A DNA stretch of 35,692 nucleotides, from the NCBI GenBank assembly GCA_040391535.1, contig JBEBXQ010000032.1, forward strand, positions 1 to 35,692, given 5' to 3'. Below the pieces are notes generated by a model. It searched no databases and was not told the DNA's origin. It saw only the letters and a program-made list of their open reading frames with translations. This stretch comes from JBEBXQ01 sp040391535. Its GTDB lineage: Bacteria; Bacteroidota; Bacteroidia; Cytophagales; Spirosomataceae. Of the stretch, positions 19,601 through 26,051 are shown one piece after another. Numbering within the stretch: the first letter of the stretch is position 1; every line of letters starts with the position of its first letter. Both the position numbers and the translations under genes were made by a program.

Positions 19601-19771
19601 CCCGCAGGCTTACGTGTGCCGCGTTCAGAAATCACATCTATCGAACCCCATGACGTATCTATGATGCCTCCCGGATTAGATCAGTTGCTGAATAATCAGG
19701 AAATGGCCGATCTTGTTTCTTTTATGGAATCATTACCGGATGGTCTGAAGCTGGTGAAAGCCAGAAGATAA
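16634..19771 (+). CDS. Exported beta-propeller / HEAT-repeat / cytochrome c protein (PVC-type heme-binding family)
   Basis: A 1045-residue exported protein. Residues 1-25 form a signal peptide or anchor. A beta-propeller-like domain (about 38-400) matches the putative membrane-bound dehydrogenase N-terminal family first noted in Pirellula and Verrucomicrobia; it contains two DTDGDG calcium-type loops (97-102 and 140-145 region). HEAT repeats follow (about 425-860). The C-terminal heme domain has CSACH at 914-918 for covalent c-type heme, with candidate axial methionines in SMMPPGL. It probably carries electrons in the periplasm or on the outer membrane, and the propeller may oxidise a sugar or alcohol. 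Its position 15 bases after susD ties it to substrate uptake. The family has no firmly known biochemical reaction; the dehydrogenase name is historical. Confidence 0.88.
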   Translation: MTITRKTYLAVLTIILFGISTFMVSFRNQTAEFPEGLSVPEDFTIERAIDPELISYPMFASYDDRGRLFLFESTGSNDITTEQMVEKPVYHIRVVEDTDGDGIFDKSQIYADNIRLPMGGSFYQGSLYVAESPELVRYTDTDGDGKADKREVLLTGWVLNANAATLSGPFFGPDGWMYLPDARRSFDITTREGVNLKGKGARIWRCRPDGTGLESMSGGGFDNAIEIAFMPAGETIGTMTYFTDPQGGFRDALMHWVEGGVYPKHNPVIEQDKLALTGPLMPVLSKTARVAPSGLMRYQGNTFGTEYQNNLFSAEFNTGRIMRHIFSPDAATYTSVDEPFMKSTSSDSHPTDVLQDADGSMLVVVTGGWFINGCPLSRVAKPNVLGGIYRIRKKGAPKVNDPWGNKIDYSKASVTQLAAYGRDTRPAVRSKALQTLVQKGDAAIPVLQQIAAQSKDDDTKALAVFAVSGINTTKSTAALRTLMNNKHVITRTAAVRAAGLSRDPMAVTKLMELVQKDHPQVRRQAATALGQIGDVKAIPALLKAADNPDDRFVEHAVIYSLIQLNQPEPLLASLKSSSDNIRKAAIIALDQMNTPSFKKEHLAPFLESQNEDLQNAGIWVATHHPEWTDIVVAFLEKRLQKSDNSEADIASLKTLMLTFCGHEGLQEYITQQLNSNAGTDSKLLLFSVMAECQISTLPPSWIKEVGKLLQSDDIRIRTAALGLIESRRIASLENELNQLINQSNTPSTIRLQALNAKLLAKPRLSREDFDLINQYLKSGNESPVRQSAARLLVQGQPTDEQLIALAGNQIAQAEPFLVPTLTEAFAGNKSEAVGKALVQALSASASHLDILSEPDLKRMIEKYPASVQESARPLIEQLREKQAERLARLENIEKQLPRGDVSEGRKLFFGKATCSACHAVESQGGDFGPDLTNIGDIRSRHDMLEAIIYPSVSFAREHETFKVVTKDNTYTGIIKEQTPEYVTIAVGPGPAGLRVPRSEITSIEPHDVSMMPPGLDQLLNNQEMADLVSFMESLPDGLKLVKARR

Positions 19772-19793
19772 CAAATCATAGTTACCGATCTGA

Positions 19794-19840
19794 AGAAAGT
19801 TATCTCCCCTGAGTGTGTTCTCTTCGGGAGATAACTTTCT
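19794..19840 (+). terminator. Terminator after the cytochrome/HEAT gene
   Basis: A 15-base-pair perfect stem (19794-19808 with 19826-19840) has a 17-base loop. The following sequence, CATTATTATAG, is only moderately T-rich. It separates the susCD-cytochrome operon from the DUF1080 gene. Confidence 0.65.
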
Positions 19841-19913
19841 CATTATTATAGTAGATAATCTTCCGGACCTATCTTTTAAAAACAATTCCCAAATCCATTA
19901 AATCTTATCGCTT

Positions 19914-20723
19914 GTGAAAATTAATTATCGTTTCCTCATTCCCTTTAGCCTTGCATTGCTATTGGTAGCTGGTTTTGCCTGTACCAGAAACACCGGATCA
20001 GTTTCCGGTAAGAAAAAAACAGTCAGGCTCTTCAACGGAAAAAATCTCGACGGCTGGTACACTTTTCTGAAAACGACCGGAAAGAACAATGATCCGAAAA
20101 AAGTATTTACGGTAGAAAAAGGTAATATCGTCATCAGCGGTGAAGAATACGGCTGTATTACAACCAATGAAGAATATGAAAACTATAAGCTGGTTGTTGA
20201 TTTCAAATGGGGTAACAGGACTTTTGCACCCCGTGTAGACCGTGCCCGTGATAATGGTGTGCTTATCCATTCGCAGGGAAAAGACGGCGCGTATGGAGGT
20301 GTATGGATGTATTCCATCGAATGTCAGATTATCGAAGGCGGTACCGGTGATTTCCTTGTGGTGGCAGATGGCAGTGACAACTTTTCCATTACCAGCCCCG
20401 TTGCGCCGGAAAAACAGGACGGTTCTTATATTTATCAGCCCGGAGGCCAGTTAGTAACCATCCATAAAGGACGTATCAACTGGCTGCACAGAGCACCTGA
20501 CTGGAAAGACGTATTAAATTTCAGGGGCGAAAAAGAAGCCGAAAAACCTGTCGGACAATGGAATACAATGGAAATCATTGCCCGCGACAGTGATATTGAT
20601 GTTTATCTTAACGGCACGCTCGTCAATCAGGCGGTGCAGGTAAAACCCAGCAAAGGCCGCATCCAGATTCAGTCGGAAGGAGCGGAAATGTTTGTCAGAC
20701 GTGTGGAATTGACTCCTTTGTAG
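19914..20723 (+). CDS. DUF1080 / 3-keto-disaccharide hydrolase family lipoprotein
   Basis: A 269-residue lipoprotein. The start is GTG at 19914, and no ATG precedes the conserved domain. The signal peptide ends with VAGFAC, giving acylated Cys23. The domain begins RLFNGKNLDGWYTFL at about 38-52 and spans the rest of the protein as a concanavalin-like beta-sandwich, with EYENYKLVVDFKWG, the DNGVLIHSQG block and a terminal RIQIQSEG strand. The Pfam family is now named 3-keto-disaccharide hydrolase after members that cleave glycosides previously oxidised at C3. No GFO/IDH-type oxidoreductase that would make such a substrate is encoded in the window. Candidate terminators lie on both sides, so it may be monocistronic. 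Confidence 0.88.
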   Translation: MKINYRFLIPFSLALLLVAGFACTRNTGSVSGKKKTVRLFNGKNLDGWYTFLKTTGKNNDPKKVFTVEKGNIVISGEEYGCITTNEEYENYKLVVDFKWGNRTFAPRVDRARDNGVLIHSQGKDGAYGGVWMYSIECQIIEGGTGDFLVVADGSDNFSITSPVAPEKQDGSYIYQPGGQLVTIHKGRINWLHRAPDWKDVLNFRGEKEAEKPVGQWNTMEIIARDSDIDVYLNGTLVNQAVQVKPSKGRIQIQSEGAEMFVRRVELTPL

Positions 20724-20740
20724 AGTTTCAAAATATTTTC

Positions 20741-20775
20741 AGGCCCGGTTTCTTTCGTATCCCATAACCGGGCTT
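20741..20775 (+). terminator. Terminator after the DUF1080 gene
   Basis: GCCCGGTT at 20743-20750 pairs with AACCGGGC at 20766-20773, extended by one G-T and one A-T pair outside. The loop is 15 bases. The T-tail is weak, so termination may be partial. Confidence 0.55.
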
Positions 20776-20888
20776 ATTACAAGATAATGCCTGTATAAAA
20801 CATTTCTATATCCAAAACAAAAACCGGGTCACCGGCCATCAGGAAAGTTCCTGTTCCATAAGTTTCATTTATTAATCAGCCTGAACCT

Positions 20889-22361
20889 ATGCAAAATAAA
20901 TTTTTCCTCCACCTGCAATTATTCAGTATTGGAATTACCCTTTTACTGTTTCTTCCTGTCCAGAAAACAAAAGCTCAGCAAAATCAGAACAAAATATTCA
21001 AAGCAGGAGCTGCTACCAGTGTCATTACGCCGAAAACCGGTACTTCAATCAACGGGAACTTTCAGGATGTTATCATCAGGAATGTACATGATGACACCCA
21101 TGCCAGAGGTATCGTACTGGATGACGGAAGTACAAAACTGGCCTTTGTGGTCTCTGATCTCTGCATGGTAAGCCGCGAAATTCTGGACAAAGCCAAAGCC
21201 ATTGCCAGTGAAGCCACTCAGATTCCGGTTAAAAACATGATGATGTCAGCCACACATACGCACTCGGGCGGGACTGCCTGTTCCGTATTTCAAAGTGATC
21301 CGGATCCGGCTTATCAGGCATTTCTGACCGAACGTATTGCTGACGCGGTGATCAGAGCTAACGGTAATCTTCAGCCCGCCCGTATTGGTTTCGGTGCAGG
21401 GAACGAGCCTACCCAGGTTTTTAACAGAAGGTGGTATATGAAGCCGGGAAGCGCCTTAACAAATCCTTTCGGTGGTACTGACAAAGTCAGGATGAACCCG
21501 CCTGTGGGCAGTGCTGATATTGTGGGGCCGGCAGGGCCGGTTGACCCTGAGGTATCCGTTGTTTATTTACAGTCACTTCAGGGAAGCCCTATTGCCCTTC
21601 TGGCCAACTACTCGCTGCATTATGTGGGTGGAGTAAAAAGCGGATCGGTATCGGCGGATTATTATGGTATGTTCTGTCAGAAAATGAAAAAACTGCTGGG
21701 CGATGGTGACCGGGATTACCCGTTTGTGCCTGTAATGTCAAACGGCACCAGCGGCGACATCAACAATATTAACTTCCTGGGTGGCCAATGGAAACCCACC
21801 GGCTCTTATGATCAGATGGAGCGCGTGGCCAATATAGTAGCGGAAGAAGTACATCAGGTAGTAAATCAAATGGAGTATTATGACTGGCTTCCCCTGGCAG
21901 CAGAACAGGAAGAAATAAAGCTTGGGGTAAGGAAAGCTTCAGCAGGTGAAATTGAAAAAGCAAAAAAATTACTGGCCGGAACAGAGGGTAAAGTATTGTC
22001 GGACCGGGATCAGATTTATGCCCGCGAAAGCCTCAAACTACAGGAATACCCTGATCAGGTTCCGTTGCTGATTTCGGCAATGAAAATCGGAGACCTCGCT
22101 ATTACAGCCATTCCGTGTGAAGTTTTTGTGGAGATAGGCCTGGAGATCAAGGAAAAAAGCCCTTTCAAAAAGACATTCACCGTTTCCCTAGCCAATGGCT
22201 ATAACGGTTATCTGCCTACACCAAAACACCATGAGCTGGGTGGATATGAAACCTGGCGGGCAAGGTCAAGCTATCTGGAAACACAGGCATCTCCTAAAAT
22301 TACGTCTACCCTCTTCGGGTTATTGAAAAAACTTAATTCCGGAACAACAGGAACCAGGTAA
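20889..22361 (+). CDS. Exported neutral/alkaline ceramidase-like hydrolase
   Basis: A 490-residue exported enzyme with a signal peptide cleaved near KTKAQ (28-30). It matches the N-terminal catalytic domain of neutral/alkaline non-lysosomal ceramidases, zinc amidases that release fatty acid from ceramide. Visible elements are GAATSVITPKTG (40-51), His71, the ATHTHSGG block (121-128) with His123 and His125, and NYSLHYVGG with His244, the expected zinc ligands and catalytic residues. NGYNGYLPT and YETWRAR lie near the C-terminus. Bacterial neutral ceramidases are about 650-700 residues with an Ig-like C-terminal domain, which is missing here, so the substrate may differ from ceramide; other N-acyl amides are possible. 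It lies downstream of the SusCD block in the same direction. Confidence 0.82.
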   Translation: MQNKFFLHLQLFSIGITLLLFLPVQKTKAQQNQNKIFKAGAATSVITPKTGTSINGNFQDVIIRNVHDDTHARGIVLDDGSTKLAFVVSDLCMVSREILDKAKAIASEATQIPVKNMMMSATHTHSGGTACSVFQSDPDPAYQAFLTERIADAVIRANGNLQPARIGFGAGNEPTQVFNRRWYMKPGSALTNPFGGTDKVRMNPPVGSADIVGPAGPVDPEVSVVYLQSLQGSPIALLANYSLHYVGGVKSGSVSADYYGMFCQKMKKLLGDGDRDYPFVPVMSNGTSGDINNINFLGGQWKPTGSYDQMERVANIVAEEVHQVVNQMEYYDWLPLAAEQEEIKLGVRKASAGEIEKAKKLLAGTEGKVLSDRDQIYARESLKLQEYPDQVPLLISAMKIGDLAITAIPCEVFVEIGLEIKEKSPFKKTFTVSLANGYNGYLPTPKHHELGGYETWRARSSYLETQASPKITSTLFGLLKKLNSGTTGTR

Positions 22362-22405
22362 ACTCAGAATCGCATTTAAACCATATTCCGATTATTGACA
22401 ATATC

Positions 22406-22438
22406 AAAAACAGCTGTTTATTTACCAGCTGTTTTTTT
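22406..22438 (+). terminator. Intrinsic terminator after the ceramidase-like gene
   Basis: AAAAACAGCTG at 22406-22416 pairs with CAGCTGTTTTT at 22426-22436 across a 9-base loop, and the T-run reaches 22438. This is a classic rho-independent terminator, 45 bases after the stop codon. Confidence 0.85.
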
Positions 22439-22472
22439 CATCCGAATTTAAATCTCAAAAACCTTTTCCCCG

Positions 22473-24245
22473 ATGATGATAATAAACCGTTTACTGACTA
22501 TCCTGCTTACATTGGGTACTTTGTGGGCTTACGGACAGGACTCTCTCCAGTGGTGGAACCCCGCCCGGTCCACTTTTCAGGTAATTGAAGGCCAGGGATG
22601 GTACGGGCAAACCCAGAAACCCTACGACCGTCTACCTGAAAAAGCCGAAAAAACAGTCAGAGCACAAGTCTGGAACCTGTCAAGAAATGCAACCGGTCTG
22701 ATGATCCGGTTTAGATCAGATGCTCCGAATATCCAGGTCCGCTATAAAGTGAGCGGTCAGGCGGGATTTCCCCACATGCCGCCAACAGGTGTCAGCGGAG
22801 TGGATCTTTACGCAGTTTCAGCAGATGGCGAAATGCTCTGGTGCCAGGGTAAATACAGCTTTAAAGACACTGTCAGCTACAATTTCAGTAATCTGACTGC
22901 CAACGACCTTTATCACGACAAAGGCAGGGAGTACCGGCTATTCCTGCCGTTATATAACAGCGTTGAATGGATGGAAATAGGAGTACCTGATTCAGCAACA
23001 TTTACACCCTTGCCGGTCAGAAATGACCTGCCCCTGGTCGTTTATGGTACTTCCATCGCGCAGGGAGCCTGCGCCAGCAGGCCGGGGATGGCATGGACGG
23101 GTATTCTGGGAAGGAAGATGGACCGGCCGATGATCAACCTGGGATTTTCAGGAAATGGTCCCATGGAAAAGGAAATCATTGAATTACTGGCCGAAATAGA
23201 AGCCAAAGTTTACATCCTGGATTGCCTTCCCAATATGACGGATCCGAAGAAAATCACCATGGATGATATCCGGACACGTACCCTTTTTGCGGCAAAGCAC
23301 CTAAAACAAAAGCGACCCAATACGCCGGTTATTTTCGCAGAACATGCCGGTTATACAGAAGGAAAGATGAATAAGCTAAGGCAGTCCTATTACGAAAATG
23401 TCAATCAGGCTTTCAGGGAAGCATTTGCGCAACTCAAGTCGGAAGGAATTCAGGGGCTGTATATGATCCCGATGGCCGCGTTTGAACAGGATATTGAGAC
23501 AGCCGTCGATGGAACACATCCCAATGATCTCGGAATGTACCGCTACGCAGCCGGTTACGAAAAATACCTCCGGGAAATACTGAAGGAAGAAACCGGCTAC
23601 GCCTCTACACAAAAACCGGTGATTCAATCCCGTGAAATAAAAGGGTATAACTGGGAGGAACGTCATCAGGAAATTCTGAAGCTAAACAAAACCAATCCGC
23701 CCAAAACCGTTCTATTCGGGAATTCCATAACCCATTTCTGGGGTGGTGAACCATATGGTTACCGTGCTTACGGGCAGGATTCATGGGATGATACCTTTAA
23801 GAACAAAGCCGCCCGGAACTTCGGTTTTGGCTGGGACCGTATTGAAAATGTATTATGGCGGGTTCACCATGGCGAGCTGGACGGGTATAAAGCAGAGCGG
23901 ATCTTCGTCATGATCGGAACCAATAATTTCCAGTCCAACACCAATGATGAAATTGAGCAGGGCTGGGACTTGCTGATCAGGGCCATCAGACAACGACAGC
24001 CAGACGCCCAGCTGACCATGGTGGGTATATACCCCAGAAGAGGTGAAGAAAGCCGCGTGGTACTATTGAATGAAAAACTGGCGGCACTGACCGGTAAACA
24101 TAACATCCGCTATGCCGACCCCGGAAAGGTATTGCTTAAAGCAGATCAGAAAATTGATGAAACACTTTTTTCTGACGGCCTGCACCCCAATGCTGAAGGT
24201 TACCGAAGGCTGGGTAAGGTTTTCAAAGCACTGGTAACAAAGTAG
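22473..24245 (+). CDS. Exported protein with two SGNH/GDSL hydrolase domains
   Basis: A 590-residue exported protein with a signal peptide of about 21 residues (cleavage near WAYGQ). An N-terminal beta-sandwich (about 25-180) of the kind that precedes SGNH hydrolases is followed by the first SGNH domain: GTSIAQG with Ser194, NLGFSGNGP (222-230) and DGTHPND with Asp346 and His349. A linker leads to a second, complete SGNH domain from about 395: GNSITH with Ser418, NFGFGWD (449-455), GTNN (482-485) and DGLHPN with Asp568 and His571. Both catalytic sets look intact, so the protein may remove two different acyl groups or act on two positions. SGNH enzymes include carbohydrate esterases, which fits the SusCD context. 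Two tandem ATGs (22473, 22476) open the gene. Confidence 0.88.
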   Translation: MMIINRLLTILLTLGTLWAYGQDSLQWWNPARSTFQVIEGQGWYGQTQKPYDRLPEKAEKTVRAQVWNLSRNATGLMIRFRSDAPNIQVRYKVSGQAGFPHMPPTGVSGVDLYAVSADGEMLWCQGKYSFKDTVSYNFSNLTANDLYHDKGREYRLFLPLYNSVEWMEIGVPDSATFTPLPVRNDLPLVVYGTSIAQGACASRPGMAWTGILGRKMDRPMINLGFSGNGPMEKEIIELLAEIEAKVYILDCLPNMTDPKKITMDDIRTRTLFAAKHLKQKRPNTPVIFAEHAGYTEGKMNKLRQSYYENVNQAFREAFAQLKSEGIQGLYMIPMAAFEQDIETAVDGTHPNDLGMYRYAAGYEKYLREILKEETGYASTQKPVIQSREIKGYNWEERHQEILKLNKTNPPKTVLFGNSITHFWGGEPYGYRAYGQDSWDDTFKNKAARNFGFGWDRIENVLWRVHHGELDGYKAERIFVMIGTNNFQSNTNDEIEQGWDLLIRAIRQRQPDAQLTMVGIYPRRGEESRVVLLNEKLAALTGKHNIRYADPGKVLLKADQKIDETLFSDGLHPNAEGYRRLGKVFKALVTK

Positions 24246-24248
24246 CTT

Positions 24249-24307
24249 TTTCATTGAATACTGCCGTGTCATAACACCTACAGGCAGACAGGCCGTATTC
24301 AATGAAA
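24249..24307 (+). terminator. Hairpin after the double SGNH gene
   Basis: A 13-base-pair perfect stem (24249-24261 with 24295-24307) closes a 33-base loop that can form a smaller internal hairpin. No T-run follows, so it is a weak terminator or an mRNA 3' end. Confidence 0.5.
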
Positions 24308-24328
24308 CCTTCATAGCTGATAATAATT

Positions 24329-24358
24329 CATGATCATTTTGTATATTTACCATGATCA
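24329..24358. repeat. Direct repeat CATGATCA, possible operator
   Basis: CATGATCA occurs at 24329-24336 and again at 24351-24358, so the repeats start 22 bases apart, about two helical turns. Each holds the palindrome TGATCA. The pair lies just upstream of the start at 24375 and brackets TATATTTA, a near-match to the -7 consensus, so it could be a regulator site over a promoter. Confidence 0.4.
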
Positions 24359-24374
24359 ACCAAATCCATCCATT

Positions 24375-25073
24375 ATGAAAATCATCATCAGCTTATTATT
24401 ACTTCTGACTTCTTTTATGAGTATCGGACAATCCCTTAAGGGTGCATGGAAAGCACAGACTGCTACCAACAGTACCTCCACGATGATCATTGCAGACAAT
24501 TACCTGACCATTGCTTCCTTTAGCTTAAGAGACAAATTCTTTGACCGTACCGAAGGCGGCCCCTTTACCATTAACGGGGATCAGATGACTTATACCCCGG
24601 AATATAATACAACAGATACGGCAAAAATCGGCAAACCGGTTGTCTATAAAATTACCCGGGAAGGTTCCATTCTTACCATGGATGCCGAAAGCCCCCTGGT
24701 CTGGTCATTGATTGACGAAGCCGAAAAAGTCCCTATGGCCGGCACCTGGCATATTACCGAAAGAGCCCAGGACGGTATAGGGCCGCTGGTAAAAATTCAC
24801 CAGACAGGCACCCGCAAAACACTGAAAATCCTTTCCGGAACTAAATTCCAGTGGGTAGCCATTGATCCGGCAGTTAAAGGATTTTACGGAACAGGTGGTG
24901 GTACGTATACGATCAAAAACGGCACTTATACCGAACAGATAGAATTCTTCTCCAGGGATAACCATCGTGTAGGTGCGAGCCTGAGCTTTGGCTGGAAACT
25001 GAACGATGGCAAATGGGATCATTCCGGTAAAAGCAGCAAAGGCGATCCCATCCATGAAACCTGGGAAAAATAG
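24375..25073 (+). CDS. Small exported beta-rich protein, lipocalin-like/DUF4488-like
   Basis: A 232-residue exported protein. The start is the ATG at 24375, because a signal peptide (MKIIISLLLLLTSFMSIGQ) begins there; the frame extends 15 codons further up without adding a recognisable element. Two similar beta-rich halves begin LKGAWKAQ (about 21) and MAGTWHITE (about 121), the second resembling DUF4488 (GTWHITE, KTLKILSGTKFQWVAID, GGGTYTIKNGTYTE, SRDNHRVGASLSF). Bacteroidota proteins of this kind are often labelled only as membrane or secreted protein, and no enzymatic residues are recognised. It lies after the SusCD-linked genes but behind a hairpin and its own putative operator, so a link to that system is unproven. 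Confidence 0.72.
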   Translation: MKIIISLLLLLTSFMSIGQSLKGAWKAQTATNSTSTMIIADNYLTIASFSLRDKFFDRTEGGPFTINGDQMTYTPEYNTTDTAKIGKPVVYKITREGSILTMDAESPLVWSLIDEAEKVPMAGTWHITERAQDGIGPLVKIHQTGTRKTLKILSGTKFQWVAIDPAVKGFYGTGGGTYTIKNGTYTEQIEFFSRDNHRVGASLSFGWKLNDGKWDHSGKSSKGDPIHETWEK

Positions 25074-25098
25074 TAAGATTATTAGTTAATTATGCTAT

Positions 25099-25149
25099 AA
25101 ACTGAACATTGCTCCCTATTTTTGCCGGATAGCAATGTTCAGTTTTTTT
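25099..25149 (+). terminator. Intrinsic terminator ending three bases before the purU start
   Basis: A 15-base-pair perfect stem (25099-25113 with 25131-25145) has a 17-base loop, and the T-run spans 25143-25149. It should terminate the upstream gene. It also covers an alternative TTG start of the purU frame at 25122, which argues against that longer start. Confidence 0.85.
25117..25124 (+). promoter_or_regulatory. -7-like element inside the terminator loop, possible purU promoter
   Basis: TATTTTTG matches TAnnTTTG exactly and lies in the loop of the terminator. Initiation about seven bases downstream would give a purU mRNA with a leader of about 20 bases that lacks the 5' arm of the stem. 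No -33 element is obvious. Confidence 0.4.
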
Positions 25150-25151
25150 CT

Positions 25152-25985
25152 ATGAATACCCGTCATATTCTTCTTATGGACGGCCCTGATCATAAAGGGC
25201 TTATCTACCTGGTTACCAAAGTACTCTATAATCACAGCCTGAATATTATCAGAAATGATGAATATGTAAGTTCATCAGGCTATTTTTTCATGCGTACCGA
25301 ATTCGAAGGACGTATTGACTCTCAGGAGCTGATCAGGTCGCTGTATGATGAACTACCGGAAGGTATTAATCTGAATCTCAACCCGCAGAAGAAAAAAGAT
25401 ATTGTCATTATGGTGACCAAAGAGCACCACTGTCTGGGTGAATTGCTGATCCGGTATGCATTTGATGAACTTGATGCCAATATTCAGGCTGTGGTCAGTA
25501 ATTATAATGACTTACAGCCGCTGACCAGCAAATTTGGCATTCCCTTTCATTATATTACCCATGAGCACAAAACAAGGGAAGAACACGAAACGGCCTTGCT
25601 GAGAACGCTTGACATATACAAACCAGACTATGTAGTACTGGCAAAATACATGCGGGTATTATCTCCTGAATTTGTCAATCATTATCCTAACCGGATCGTC
25701 AATATTCATCATTCCTTCCTTCCGGCATTTATCGGTGCCAACCCTTACCGGCAGGCTTATGACCGGGGCGTAAAGATTATTGGTGCCACAGCTCATTTTG
25801 TAAACAATGACCTTGATCAGGGGCCTATCATTGCCCAGGATGTAAAGGAAATCAGTCACCGGCATACGGTTAAACAAATGGCTTCGTTAGGCCGGGATAC
25901 TGAGAAATCAGTACTTTCCAAAGCTTTAAAACTGGTATTTAATGACCGGGTATTTATATACAAAAACCGTACGGTTATTCTGTAA
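25152..25985 (+). CDS. purU: Formyltetrahydrofolate deformylase
   Basis: A 277-residue cytoplasmic enzyme that hydrolyses 10-formyltetrahydrofolate to formate and tetrahydrofolate, balancing one-carbon pools and feeding formate to purine synthesis. The N-terminal ACT domain (about 3-75, LLMDGPDHKGLIYLVTKVL) is followed by the formyltransferase fold. The catalytic triad can be read: Asn184 and His186 in NIHHSFLP, and Asp222 in NNDLDQGP. The ATG at 25152 is chosen over the TTG at 25122, which lies within the upstream terminator. Its length matches the family (about 280). Confidence 0.95.
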   Translation: MNTRHILLMDGPDHKGLIYLVTKVLYNHSLNIIRNDEYVSSSGYFFMRTEFEGRIDSQELIRSLYDELPEGINLNLNPQKKKDIVIMVTKEHHCLGELLIRYAFDELDANIQAVVSNYNDLQPLTSKFGIPFHYITHEHKTREEHETALLRTLDIYKPDYVVLAKYMRVLSPEFVNHYPNRIVNIHHSFLPAFIGANPYRQAYDRGVKIIGATAHFVNNDLDQGPIIAQDVKEISHRHTVKQMASLGRDTEKSVLSKALKLVFNDRVFIYKNRTVIL

Positions 25986-25991
25986 AACTAT

Positions 25992-26025
25992 AAATCCGGC
26001 TGATGTCTGTACAACAGCCGGATTT
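25992..26025. terminator. Terminator between purU and the DUF4097-like gene
   Basis: AAATCCGGCTG at 25992-26002 pairs with CAGCCGGATTT at 26015-26025, loop 12 bases. It lies between convergent genes and can serve both, though the T-run on either side is short. Confidence 0.7.
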
Positions 26026-26051
26026 CTGAGATTTCTAACCGTAGAATACCC

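Noticed and set aside
25122..25151. TTG start extending purU by ten residues
   Set aside because: The extra codons lie in the stem and T-run of a strong terminator, and the family's N-terminus is complete from the ATG at 25152.
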